Below are positions 41,074 through 49,797 of a stretch of 57,587 nucleotides of DNA, piece after piece; position 1 is the stretch's first letter; the number at the start of each line of letters is the position of its first letter. Both the position numbers and the translations under genes were made by a program. The notes under the pieces were generated by a model. It was not told where the DNA came from. It worked only from the letters and a program-made list of their open reading frames with translations, and did not search any database. Location of the stretch: assembly GCA_003521625.1 (NCBI GenBank), contig DPHV01000025.1, positions 10,300 through 67,886 of the forward strand, given 5' to 3'. Source of the stretch: Ruminococcus sp. Lineage in GTDB: Bacteria > Bacillota > Clostridia > Oscillospirales > Acutalibacteraceae.

Positions 41074-42723
41074 ATGAAAAAGCTGATTTCACTTTTACTC
41101 TGCGCTACACTTGTCGGCGGCTGTGTACTTACAGGCTGTAATTCGCAGGAGAGCTCGGGTTCGTCAAAAGCAGAAAATGCCGCAGTAGCCGATCCGATTG
41201 AGAATATAAAAGCTACAGCGTCTGACGATAAATACCGCAACTATTATGAAATCTTCGTTAATTCGTTCTGCGATTCCAACGAAGATGCTGTCGGCGACTT
41301 ACAGGGCATTATTTCACAGCTTGATTACCTCAATGACGGCGACCCGAACAGCGGAGACGACCTTGGCATTGACGGAATCTGGCTTACTCCTATTATGCCT
41401 TCAAAGTCCTACCATAAATATGATGTTGAGGACTATTATGACATTGACCCTGATTTTGGTACGCTTGAGGATTTTGACAAGCTGATTGAAGAATGTGACA
41501 AGCGTGGAATCAAGGTAATCATCGACCTCGTTCTTAACCACATTTCCTCAAACAATCCGCTTTACACAAAGGCTGTCGAGGAAGTCAGCGAGGGCAAGCT
41601 TGATGGAAATGCTGAATACTTTGAAATTCACAAAAGCGATTACTTCGACTCGGGCACTCCGACAAACTCACTTTCAAACGGATATGAGTGTGAGGCAAAC
41701 TTCTCGCACGAGATGCCCGAGTGGAATCTCAATTCTGAAAAAACTCGTGAAGAATTTAAGAAGATTGCAAAGTTCTGGCTTGACAGGGGAGTAGGCGGCT
41801 TCAGACTTGACGCCTGCAAATACTACACCAACAAAAGCACAGACGGAACTGAATTTTTAAAATGGTTCTATGACACTTGTAAGGAAATAAAACCCGACGT
41901 TTATATGGTAGGCGAAAACTGGACTGACGACTCGGACATTCAGGAGCTTTACAAGTCGGGAATTGACAGTCAGTTTGCGTTCAAGTTTGCACAGTCGTCA
42001 GGCTTGTTTGTGGAAAATATTGTAACGCAGAACGGTGTGGCTGCTGTAAAAAAGGTTATGAACTACGACAAGAAAATGAAAGAGAGCAACGAAAACGAAA
42101 TCAACGCTCTGTTCTTATCGAATCACGACCAGGTAAGAATTGCAAACACTCTTGAAGCACAGGGACTTGGTTATGAAAAGCTCGCCGCATCACTCTATAT
42201 GCTGTTCCCCGGAAACCCGTTTATCTATTACGGCGAGGAAATCGGTATTAAGGCACCTAACACAACAAGTGACTCTGCATACAGAACGGCAATGATTTTT
42301 GATACGGATAATATGCCGAGTATATTTGTAAACGGCGTCGGTGATGAATTTGACGAGCCGACAGGCGGCGGTGTTAAACAGCAGCTTGCCGACAAGGACT
42401 CACTGCTCAATTATTACCGCAGAATTATCAAGATTAAAAATCAGAATCCCGAGCTTGCAAGAGGTACGATTACGGGAATGCAGAGCTTTGACGATAAGAA
42501 TGTAGGCGCATTTTACACCGAGTACGAGGGTTCAAAGCTCCTTGTAATTCATAATTTCAGCGCAAAGGAAAGCAAGTCGATTGAAATTACGGACGATATG
42601 ATTAAGAATGCAGTTGTAAGGGCAGACCTTGTTGCCGAAAGCTCCGACAAGCACGTTGAGCTTAAGGACGGAAAGCTGACACTTCCTGCACAGTCAACCG
42701 TTATTCTGAAATCTGCTGAGTAA
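41074..42723 (+). CDS. Lipoprotein GH13 alpha-amylase-family glycosidase
   Basis: A 549-residue secreted lipoprotein (lipobox VLTGC, lipidated C22) with a complete GH13 barrel. It has IWLTPIMPS, the IIDLVLNH region, the nucleophile D246 (GGFRLDACK), the acid/base E281 (MVGENW), the third aspartate D352 (SNHDQVR), and a C-terminal beta domain. It would cut alpha-1,4-glucans at the cell surface and feed the importer encoded just upstream. It has no dockerin and is membrane-tethered instead. It is separated from the importer genes by a terminator and a repeat block, so it probably has its own promoter; a TATAAT lies at 41026-41031 without a good -35. Confidence 0.93.
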   Translation: MKKLISLLLCATLVGGCVLTGCNSQESSGSSKAENAAVADPIENIKATASDDKYRNYYEIFVNSFCDSNEDAVGDLQGIISQLDYLNDGDPNSGDDLGIDGIWLTPIMPSKSYHKYDVEDYYDIDPDFGTLEDFDKLIEECDKRGIKVIIDLVLNHISSNNPLYTKAVEEVSEGKLDGNAEYFEIHKSDYFDSGTPTNSLSNGYECEANFSHEMPEWNLNSEKTREEFKKIAKFWLDRGVGGFRLDACKYYTNKSTDGTEFLKWFYDTCKEIKPDVYMVGENWTDDSDIQELYKSGIDSQFAFKFAQSSGLFVENIVTQNGVAAVKKVMNYDKKMKESNENEINALFLSNHDQVRIANTLEAQGLGYEKLAASLYMLFPGNPFIYYGEEIGIKAPNTTSDSAYRTAMIFDTDNMPSIFVNGVGDEFDEPTGGGVKQQLADKDSLLNYYRRIIKIKNQNPELARGTITGMQSFDDKNVGAFYTEYEGSKLLVIHNFSAKESKSIEITDDMIKNAVVRADLVAESSDKHVELKDGKLTLPAQSTVILKSAE

Positions 42724-42746
42724 GTAATTGTTATTTATTAAGAAAA

Positions 42747-42796
42747 AGCCGATGAAAATTGTAAGCTGACTGCGTTTTCATCGGCTCGTTTTTTAT
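42747..42796 (+). terminator. Terminator after the GH13 gene
   Basis: AGCCGATGAAAA (42747-42758) pairs with TTTTCATCGGCT (42775-42786), followed by CGTTTTTTA. Confidence 0.9.
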
Positions 42797-42907
42797 TATA
42801 TATTGCCTTGAAAACGGCTAAAACCAGAATTGCTATCGAGCTCAACGGAATGAAGAGTGAGCTTGTAATTTACAAAAAATGAGGAGAAAATAAAAGGATA
42901 GAAACAG

Positions 42908-42942
42908 AAACACCGCACTGCAATAGCATAGCGGTGTTTTTT
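42908..42942. terminator. Hairpin terminator, probably for spoVAE
   Basis: AAACACCGC (42908-42916) pairs with GCGGTGTTT (42931-42939). T-rich tracts lie on both strands, 37 nt beyond the minus-strand spoVAE stop. Confidence 0.75.
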
Positions 42943-42978
42943 CTGTACACGGTGAGGAATGGCGAACGCAGTCTAAAA

Positions 42979-43347
42979 CTAAAACTTATCTCCCGATTTT
43001 GTGCAGAGGGCGGCGATGAGTCCGAAGAAGATTGCGGCGGCAATTCCTCCTGCGGCGCTTGTAAGTCCTCCCGTCAGTATTCCGAGCGCTCCGTCCTGCG
43101 CAAGCGCTTCCTTAACACCCTCGCACATCACATATCCGAATCCGCTGATTGGTACCGAAGCTCCTGCACCTGCAAATTCCGCAAGCGGCTTGTAAAGTCC
43201 GACTGCTCCCAGAATTACGCCTGCAACAACGAATCCCGTAAGTATCCTTGCAGGGGTAAGCTTTGTTTTATCAATAAGAATCTGTCCGACTACGCAGATT
43301 AATCCGCCTACCCAGAAAGCATTAATGTAATCCATAATACCGTCCAT
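42979..43347 (-). CDS. spoVAE: Stage V sporulation protein AE (SpoVAE)
   Basis: A 122-residue membrane protein with the SpoVAE pattern: CVVGQILIDKTKLTPARIL near residue 20, an EFAGAGASVPISGFGY segment near 60, and GGLTSAAGGIAAAIFFG near the end. SpoVA proteins move calcium dipicolinate into the spore and release it on germination. An AAAGGAG site precedes the ATG. The usual neighbours spoVAC and spoVAD are absent; the gene is alone between a terminator and a divergent ABC operon. Confidence 0.93.
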   Translation of the reverse strand: MDGIMDYINAFWVGGLICVVGQILIDKTKLTPARILTGFVVAGVILGAVGLYKPLAEFAGAGASVPISGFGYVMCEGVKEALAQDGALGILTGGLTSAAGGIAAAIFFGLIAALCTKSGDKF

Positions 43348-43485
43348 AATAACGCTCCTTTAAATTTTGTAGTCATTATCAATAAATATTGTTTTCATTT
43401 TTTGTTGATTAATTCCCACAACCTTGAATTTATGTGATGAAAAACTGAATTTTTGTGATTTCGACCTTTTTTTTGAGAATTTATA

Positions 43486-43514
43486 TACACAAAATCAATT
43501 TTTTATAGTATAAT
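43486..43514 (+). promoter_or_regulatory. Possible promoter of the Gld-like ABC operon
   Basis: TACACA (43486-43491), 17-bp spacer, TATAAT (43509-43514). The -35 is weak and the -10 is perfect. Confidence 0.5.
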
Positions 43515-43590
43515 CTATTATGTTTAATTCTGCTTTTCAGTGTATAAAAGCAGACTTCATACAGACTAATTTTAAGGAGTGAAAAGTCAC

Positions 43591-44556
43591 ATGGTCGAGG
43601 TTAAACACCTTACAAAATGTTATGGCGACATAAAAGCCGTTGATGACATCAGCTTCACCGTTGAAACGGGTGAAGTTCTCGGATTTCTCGGACCGAACGG
43701 TGCGGGAAAATCCACAACTATGAATATGATAACGGGTTACATTTCTTCAACAAGCGGAACCGTTACCATTGACGGAAGCGAAATTCTTGATAATCCGAAG
43801 GAAACAAAGAAGAAAATCGGTTATCTTCCTGAAATTCCTCCGCTCTATGTTGATATGACCGTAAGGAAGTATCTTGAGTTTATGTTTGACCTCAAAAAGG
43901 TCAAGCTTCCGAAAAAGGAGCATATTGAAGAGGTTATGCGGCTTGTGCGCATCAGCGAGCAGTCGGAGCGTATTATCAAGAACCTTTCAAAAGGTTACCG
44001 CCAGCGTGTCGGCTTTGCGCAGGCTTTGCTTGGCAATCCGCCGGTGCTTATCCTTGACGAGCCCACAGTCGGTCTTGACCCGAAGCAGATTATTGAAATC
44101 CGTAAGCTTATCAAGAGCCTCGGCAAAAAGCATACGGTAATTTTCTCCTCTCACGTGCTTTCCGAAATCTCGGCTACCTGCGACAGAATCATAGTTATTT
44201 CAAACGGCAAAATTGTTGCCGACGCAAAAACCGAGGAGCTTTCAACCGCCGTTTCGGGCGAAGAAAAGCTTTCGATTGAAATTGAGGGAGCTTCTGCCGA
44301 CATCATTTCTGCAATCAAGAAAATCCCCGCCGTTATTCGTGCAAACAAGGTTAAGACAATGCGTGACAATACGGCAAAATATATGGTCGAATACGAAAAG
44401 GGCGTTGATATTCGCCGTGACGTTTTCAGCGCAATGGCAAGAATAGGCTGTCCGATTCTCGATATGCAGTCGGGAAATGAAACTCTTGAGGATATGTTCC
44501 TCAAGCTGACAACTTCAGAACAGAATAATTATAGTGAAAACGGAGGTAACAGCTGA
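43591..44556 (+). CDS. ABC transporter ATP-binding protein (GldA/NatA-like)
   Basis: A 321-residue ATPase. It has Walker A GPNGAGKST near residue 37, signature LSKGYRQRV near 133, Walker B VLILDEPTVGLDP near 153 and the switch histidine in SSHVL near 187. A ~90-residue C-terminal extension is typical of ATPases paired with ABC-2 permeases. The ATG at 43591 is preferred over a GTG 12 nt earlier, because the latter sits directly on the AAGGAG site. Its stop overlaps the start of the permease gene by one base. Confidence 0.93.
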   Translation: MVEVKHLTKCYGDIKAVDDISFTVETGEVLGFLGPNGAGKSTTMNMITGYISSTSGTVTIDGSEILDNPKETKKKIGYLPEIPPLYVDMTVRKYLEFMFDLKKVKLPKKEHIEEVMRLVRISEQSERIIKNLSKGYRQRVGFAQALLGNPPVLILDEPTVGLDPKQIIEIRKLIKSLGKKHTVIFSSHVLSEISATCDRIIVISNGKIVADAKTEELSTAVSGEEKLSIEIEGASADIISAIKKIPAVIRANKVKTMRDNTAKYMVEYEKGVDIRRDVFSAMARIGCPILDMQSGNETLEDMFLKLTTSEQNNYSENGGNS

Positions 44557-45260
44557 TGGGTACAATTCTGAAAAGAGAGCTTTCCTCTTACTTTAACTCA
44601 GCTACAGCCTATGTTGTAATGGCTACATATTTTATCTTTTCGGGAATATTCTTCACGGCTATCTGCTTTGGCTACAACACAACGAGCCTTGCAGGCGTGT
44701 ATGGAAATATGTTCTACATTATAATGTTCATTATTCCGATTATTACAATGAAAACATTTTCCGAAGAAAAACGTCAGAAAACCGACCAGGCACTTCTGAC
44801 CTCTCCGACAAGCCTTACCGAGATTGTTATCGGCAAGTTCCTGGGTGCATTCACACTTTATGCAGCGTGCTGCTGTATTTTCCTTGTGTATGCGGTTGTT
44901 ATTTCATTCTTTGCAACACCCGACTGGCCTGTAATTCTCTGCACATTCGCCGGGATTATTCTTTTGGGTGCGGCGCTTATTGCGATAAACGTGTTTATTT
45001 CTGCTCTTACCGAGAGTATGATTATCGCCGCTGTTGCCGGTATGGCTCTCGGACTTCTCATTTCGTTCCTCGGCAATATCAGCGATATGCTGTCTATTGA
45101 CTGGATAACGACGATTCTTGAAAAAATCAATCCGCTTAATTACTATACAAACTTTACATACGGCATATTAAGCATTGTCGATATTGTATTTTTCCTGACT
45201 CTTACGGGACTTTTCATTTTCTTTACCGTTCGTGTTCTGGAAAAAAGACGCTGGAGCTAA
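44556..45260 (+). CDS. ABC-2 type permease (GldF-like)
   Basis: A 234-residue six-helix membrane protein of the ABC-2 export type. The N-terminus reads ILKRELSSYFNSATAYV, and a conserved cytoplasmic MKTFSEEKRQKTDQALLTSP segment precedes the second half, as in GldF/NosY-like permeases. It pairs with the ATPase just upstream (overlapping stop/start) and with the GldG-like and DUF4340 proteins downstream. The exported substrate is unknown. Confidence 0.9.
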   Translation: MGTILKRELSSYFNSATAYVVMATYFIFSGIFFTAICFGYNTTSLAGVYGNMFYIIMFIIPIITMKTFSEEKRQKTDQALLTSPTSLTEIVIGKFLGAFTLYAACCCIFLVYAVVISFFATPDWPVILCTFAGIILLGAALIAINVFISALTESMIIAAVAGMALGLLISFLGNISDMLSIDWITTILEKINPLNYYTNFTYGILSIVDIVFFLTLTGLFIFFTVRVLEKRRWS

Positions 45261-45274
45261 GGGAGGTTATCTGA

Positions 45275-46885
45275 ATGAACGAAGAAAACAAGGTTCTTAC
45301 ACCAAATGAAACTCCCGAAACAACAGTGGAGGATACAAAAGAAACTGCACCTGTTAAGGTTGCAGACGATAAAAGAGACAACAAAGGCAAGAAAAATAAG
45401 CCCGAAAAGAAAAAGGGTAGTTTTAAGGCTTTTCTTAAGTCAAGAAAGGCTCGTCACGGCTCTTTGGCAATTGTAATTGTCGCTGTAGTAGTGGCAATTG
45501 TAATTGTGCTCAATGTAATCTGCGGTCTGCTTGTTGACCGTTTCCCCGACTTAAAGCTTGATTTTACGGCTAATAAGTCGTTTGCTTTGCAGGACGATAC
45601 AATCGACTACGTTTCTCACCTCAATAAGGACGTAACACTCAATATTCTTATGCCTGAAAAAGAGGTTGAAAATCAGGGTACATACTTTATTCAGGCTAAA
45701 AATCTGCTCGATAAAATCAAGAGCAATTCAAACGGCAAAATTGACTTGAAGTATGTTGACCTTACTTCTAATCCGACTTTTACTTCAAATTACCCCAATG
45801 TTGACTGGAACGGCGGAAACAACTACTTTATGCTTGTTGAGTGCGGAAAACAGTACAAGGCTTTAAAGGTAGATGAGTGCTTTGAATATGACGAGCAGGC
45901 CTACAGTTACTACGGTCAGTATCAGTTTACGGGCACTACTATTGAGCAGGCTGTTGTTACTGCTATTCTCAACGTAACAGCTGACGACAAGGTTGTTGTA
46001 GATATGATTAAGGGCAACAACGAGCAGGACTATTCGGCAATCAAGACATTGCTTGAAAACAACGCTTATGAAGTAAACGAAATCTCGCTTGTAACTCAGG
46101 ATATTGACGATAAAGCAGAATTTATAATGATTTATGCTCCGTCGGTTGACCTTGACGAAAGCGCAATTGATAAGATTTCGAAGTGGCTTGATAATGACGG
46201 CAAATACGGCAGAACTTTAATTTACGTTCCGTGTGCAGACAAGGTAGACACTCCGAACATTGATGCGTTGCTTGACCAATGGGGTATGCAGGTAGACGGC
46301 GGTTATGTTTTTGAAACTAACACCGACTACCTCATCAGCAACTCCAGTGCGTTTGCATTCGTAACAGATTACAGCGACTACTACAAGGATAATCTTAAAA
46401 ATTCAAAAATTCCCGTAGCTGTCAGCGATGCCCACGATATTATTATCAAGGACAGCGAAATGGCTCACTCTCTGCTTACAACCTCCGACAAGGCAGGCGT
46501 TCAGCCGTATGATGTCGATGAGGAATGGAATTATCAGGACGCAATCAAAGGCGAGCCTCTTAACATTGCGGCTGAAGGCGTCAAGACAAACAATGACGAA
46601 AAATCCTCAAGAGTTTTAGTATTCGGCTCTTACGCAATGTTCAGCGAGGTTGTAATGAGCTACAACAGCTTCAACAACTCGGCATATTTTATGAATGTTG
46701 TCAATACAATTGCAGACAAGGACGATACAGGAATTACAATTGAGTCAAAATCGCTTGAAAGTGCAGAGCTTGGCGTAACAGACGTTACAACTCAGTCGGT
46801 TATGATTGCAATCTTTGTATTTATTCTTCCTGCAGCTATTCTTGCAGCAGGACTTATCGTATGGCTGCGCAGGAGGAACAGATAA
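45275..46885 (+). CDS. GldG-like ABC auxiliary protein
   Basis: A 536-residue protein. A ~60-residue charged cytoplasmic tail (Lys/Glu-rich) is followed by a membrane helix (about 65-88), a large extracytoplasmic GldG/ABC_transp_aux domain (YVSHLNKDVTLNILMP near 110, a VVVDMIKGNNEQDYSAI segment near 230), and a C-terminal membrane helix (about 508-530) with a basic end. In Bacteroidetes GldG works with GldA/GldF in gliding. In non-gliding Firmicutes the function is not established. A GGGAGG site lies ahead of the ATG. The stop overlaps the next start (TAATG). Confidence 0.88.
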   Translation: MNEENKVLTPNETPETTVEDTKETAPVKVADDKRDNKGKKNKPEKKKGSFKAFLKSRKARHGSLAIVIVAVVVAIVIVLNVICGLLVDRFPDLKLDFTANKSFALQDDTIDYVSHLNKDVTLNILMPEKEVENQGTYFIQAKNLLDKIKSNSNGKIDLKYVDLTSNPTFTSNYPNVDWNGGNNYFMLVECGKQYKALKVDECFEYDEQAYSYYGQYQFTGTTIEQAVVTAILNVTADDKVVVDMIKGNNEQDYSAIKTLLENNAYEVNEISLVTQDIDDKAEFIMIYAPSVDLDESAIDKISKWLDNDGKYGRTLIYVPCADKVDTPNIDALLDQWGMQVDGGYVFETNTDYLISNSSAFAFVTDYSDYYKDNLKNSKIPVAVSDAHDIIIKDSEMAHSLLTTSDKAGVQPYDVDEEWNYQDAIKGEPLNIAAEGVKTNNDEKSSRVLVFGSYAMFSEVVMSYNSFNNSAYFMNVVNTIADKDDTGITIESKSLESAELGVTDVTTQSVMIAIFVFILPAAILAAGLIVWLRRRNR

Positions 46886-48429
46886 TGAAAAAGAACACCA
46901 AAATTTTTATAGTTGTCGCTGTTGCGGCAGTTCTGTTGATTGGCTTGATGCTTTTGCTTATTTTCATGCCAAAGGGCGACAGCGAAGGCTTGGCTACATA
47001 TGACGAGGGCGTTAAGATGACCGTTACAACCGATGCAAACGGCGTTCATCAGGCTGAAATCATAACTGACAAAGACGGAAAGATTGATAACAACAGCTAC
47101 GGTACACTTGTTGAGTACGACACAAACAAAATTTCAACTATTCACATTGAAAACAGCAAGGGTACGCTTGATATAACTTCGACTACTCCGAGAAACGAAA
47201 AGGGTGAAACCCAAGCAACCATATACACAATCAAGGGTTACGAGGATTTTGAGCTTCAGCAGGGCATTGCCGATACAATTGCATCTTCTGCCGCACAGCT
47301 CGAATTTTCAAAGGTTATAACTCTTGAAAAGGATAAGGCGTCCGAATACGGCTTTGACAAGCCGAGGTCTACGGTTACAATTACCTATGAGGACAAGACA
47401 AAGGCTGTAGTATATGTAGGCGATGACGCTCCGCAGAGTGCAGGAACCTACATTAAATTCGGTGACGGCGACGCAGTTTATCTTGTTACTACCGATGCCG
47501 TAAGCGCATTTGACTACGGTCTTACCGACCTTATGAGCCTTACAATCAACGATTCTGCATCGGATTCCAACAACAGTCAGGCTTCCTCAATTACGCTCTC
47601 GGGTTCAAACTTCGGCAATGAAATCGTGCTTGTTCCCAACAATGACAGCAAAAACTCCGCTTCTTACAAAATTACAAATCCTAATGAAGGCTACGCCAGC
47701 GAGAGTGAAAGCAGTCTTGTTGAGGGTGCGATCAGAGGATTGTATGCTGAAAGCGTAAAAATGGTAAATCCGTCCTCAAGTCAGCTTTCGGAGCTCGGAC
47801 TTTCAAATCCCTACGCAGAGGTAAAGGCTGTTTATCCCGACATAACTGTTGACGTTATCAGCTCAAAGCCTGACGGCGAAGGCAAGGTATATATAATGGA
47901 AAAGGGCGGAAAAGTTGTATACGTTATGGCGTCTGAAAAGCTGCCTTGGGTTACAACAAGCTACGAAAAGCTTGTCAGCGAATATGTGTTAAGTCCCAAA
48001 ATGACTGCTCTTTCGCAGGTCAGCATAAGCGACGGCAAAAAGACGTATGACTTTGCATTAAGCTCAAAAGAGGTTACTTCAACCGATAACGAGGGCAGTG
48101 AAACTACAACTACACAGACAAGCGTTAAGTATGGCGACAAGGAAATTGAGCTTTCATACTTCTCAACGCTGTTACAGAACATTTCCTACACAGAGCTTGC
48201 AGATTTGGATTCCGAGAGTGCAAGCGGTACACCCGTTCTTTCAATTACCTATACGTACTCTTCCGATAATAGCAGAGATACGGTAAGCTTCTATGAAACA
48301 GGTGCAAACCGCTACGTTGCGTCAGTGAACGGAACGTCTGTCGGTCACGTTCACAAGTCCAATATCAACAAGGCTGTTAAGCAGATTGCCGACGTTGCGG
48401 CAAACAAACAGGTTGACTCGGTATTTTAG
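46885..48429 (+). CDS. DUF4340-type membrane-anchored protein of the Gld-like operon
   Basis: A 514-residue protein with one N-terminal membrane helix (about 7-28) and a large extracytoplasmic region resembling DUF4340. It has repeated modules with EYGFDKPRSTVTITYEDKTK and AGTYIKFGDGDAVYLVTTD near residues 155-210. Proteins of this type usually sit beside GldG homologues, as here. The AGGAGG site lies inside the end of the upstream gene, with a one-base overlap. It is the last gene of a four-gene unit. Function is unknown; it probably forms an external complex with the GldG-like protein. Confidence 0.85.
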   Translation: MKKNTKIFIVVAVAAVLLIGLMLLLIFMPKGDSEGLATYDEGVKMTVTTDANGVHQAEIITDKDGKIDNNSYGTLVEYDTNKISTIHIENSKGTLDITSTTPRNEKGETQATIYTIKGYEDFELQQGIADTIASSAAQLEFSKVITLEKDKASEYGFDKPRSTVTITYEDKTKAVVYVGDDAPQSAGTYIKFGDGDAVYLVTTDAVSAFDYGLTDLMSLTINDSASDSNNSQASSITLSGSNFGNEIVLVPNNDSKNSASYKITNPNEGYASESESSLVEGAIRGLYAESVKMVNPSSSQLSELGLSNPYAEVKAVYPDITVDVISSKPDGEGKVYIMEKGGKVVYVMASEKLPWVTTSYEKLVSEYVLSPKMTALSQVSISDGKKTYDFALSSKEVTSTDNEGSETTTTQTSVKYGDKEIELSYFSTLLQNISYTELADLDSESASGTPVLSITYTYSSDNSRDTVSFYETGANRYVASVNGTSVGHVHKSNINKAVKQIADVAANKQVDSVF

Positions 48430-48463
48430 ATTGAGTAGATAGGCACGTAAATTCAGAAACATA

Positions 48464-48505
48464 GGTCGGTGCATTGCTATATAGCGGTGCCCGACCGTTT
48501 GTTTT
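48464..48505 (+). terminator. Terminator after the Gld-like operon
   Basis: GGTCGG (48464-48469) pairs with CCGACC (48491-48496), with further internal pairing, followed by GTTTGTTTT. Confidence 0.75.
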
Positions 48506-48775
48506 AGTGTGAAGTTTGGAGTGTGGAGAGTGGAGTTTCGGACGAGTGGATAGATTGCTATAATTCAAAAGTTGAGTTCCCGAATTTATTTATATTGCGG
48601 CGTTGCCGCAGAGATGATTTTTTAATATTGTAGCGGCGAACTGTGTTCGCCAAAACGTTGCCGATATATCGGATTTATTCTTGCAAACAAACATTTCCTC
48701 ACAACACGTATCAATATAAATCCGGAGCGAAGCGACCCGAAACTCCACACTCCACACTTCACACTCCAAACTCCC
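48506..48775. repeat. Intergenic element bounded by purine-rich inverted repeats
   Basis: The left arm (48506-48541, AGTGTGAAGTTTGGAGTGTG...) and right arm (48737-48775, the inverse, ending ACTCCAAACTCCC) are ~36-bp imperfect inverted copies built from GAGTGTG units. Inside lies a degenerate GTAGCGGCGAA...TTCGCC hairpin (48630-48651). No coding sequence was recognised. The block fills most of the 408-nt gap before the glycosyltransferase gene. Confidence 0.65.
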
Positions 48776-48837
48776 AAAAATATGTGGACTTTTTTGTCGT
48801 CGTTTGTTATAATAAAATAATGAAAAGGGTGATACAT

Positions 48838-49797
48838 ATGAAAACGATAGATTTGGTTGTTCCCTGTTACAACGAGGAAGCGGGACTTGAGCATTTTGTG
48901 CTTGAAACCAACAAGGTAATCGACTCGCTCCCCGACTACAGTTTCAGATATATTCTTGTAAACGACGGAAGCCGTGACAAAACTTATCTTGTAATGAAAA
49001 AGCTTGCAAAACAGTTTTCAAATATAAAGTACATTTGTTTTTCAAGAAATTTCGGCAAAGAGGCGGCAATGTATGCAGGAATTGAGCATACAACGGCAGA
49101 CTATGTTGTTGTAATGGACGCTGATTTACAGCATCCGCCCGAGATTTTTCCGCAGATGATTGAGGCTCTTGAGAACGAGGGCTACGACTGCTGTGCAACA
49201 AAGCGTGACGAGCGTGAGGGCGAGAGCAAGTTCAGAGGTATTTTCTCCAAGCTGTTCTTCAAGCTTTCCAATAAGCTCACCGACGTTAAAAATCCCTACG
49301 GTGCAATGGACTACCGTATGATGACAAGGCAGATGGTTGATTCAATCCTTGAGCTCGGCGAGGTTCAGCGTTTTTCAAAGGGCATTTTCTCGTGGGTAGG
49401 CTTTAACACAAAATGGGTTTCGTTCAAAACGGTTGACCGTCAGCTCGGCACTACAACGTGGAAGTTTTCAAGCCTGTTCAAATACGCTCTTGACGGAATC
49501 ACCTGTTTCTCGGTTGCTCCTCTGCGATTTACGGCTGTTATGGGCGGTGTAATCTTTTTAATATCGCTTATCTATATATTAATAACGCTGATTCAGACGC
49601 TGTTCTTCGGAGTTACTACTCCCGGTTATGTCACAACGCTCTGCGCTGTGCTGTTTCTGGGCGGTATTACAGAAATGTCAATCGGAATCCTCGGCGAGTA
49701 TATCGGCAGAATCTATATGGAGTCGAAGGACAGACCGATTTACATAACGAAGTACTCGAATTTTGAGGAAGAAAACAACGAAGAAAAGGATAGTTAA
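48838..49797 (+). CDS. GtrB/DPM1-like family 2 glycosyltransferase
   Basis: A 319-residue enzyme. The GT2 catalytic domain (DLVVPCYNEEAGL at the N-terminus, DADLQHPPEI near residue 95 as the metal/donor site) is followed by two C-terminal membrane helices (about 230-290). Enzymes of this type move a sugar from a nucleotide donor to undecaprenyl phosphate on the cytoplasmic face. The adjacent GtrA-like protein fits as the flippase partner. The ATG at 48838 is used because AAAGGG lies 8 nt ahead; longer frames run back through a repeat element. Confidence 0.9.
   Translation: MKTIDLVVPCYNEEAGLEHFVLETNKVIDSLPDYSFRYILVNDGSRDKTYLVMKKLAKQFSNIKYICFSRNFGKEAAMYAGIEHTTADYVVVMDADLQHPPEIFPQMIEALENEGYDCCATKRDEREGESKFRGIFSKLFFKLSNKLTDVKNPYGAMDYRMMTRQMVDSILELGEVQRFSKGIFSWVGFNTKWVSFKTVDRQLGTTTWKFSSLFKYALDGITCFSVAPLRFTAVMGGVIFLISLIYILITLIQTLFFGVTTPGYVTTLCAVLFLGGITEMSIGILGEYIGRIYMESKDRPIYITKYSNFEEENNEEKDS

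Noticed and set aside
48643..48837. Longer N-terminus of the GtrB-like enzyme
   Set aside because: The upstream frame runs through an inverted-repeat element and lacks similarity to GT2 enzymes; the ATG at 48838 has a ribosome site.
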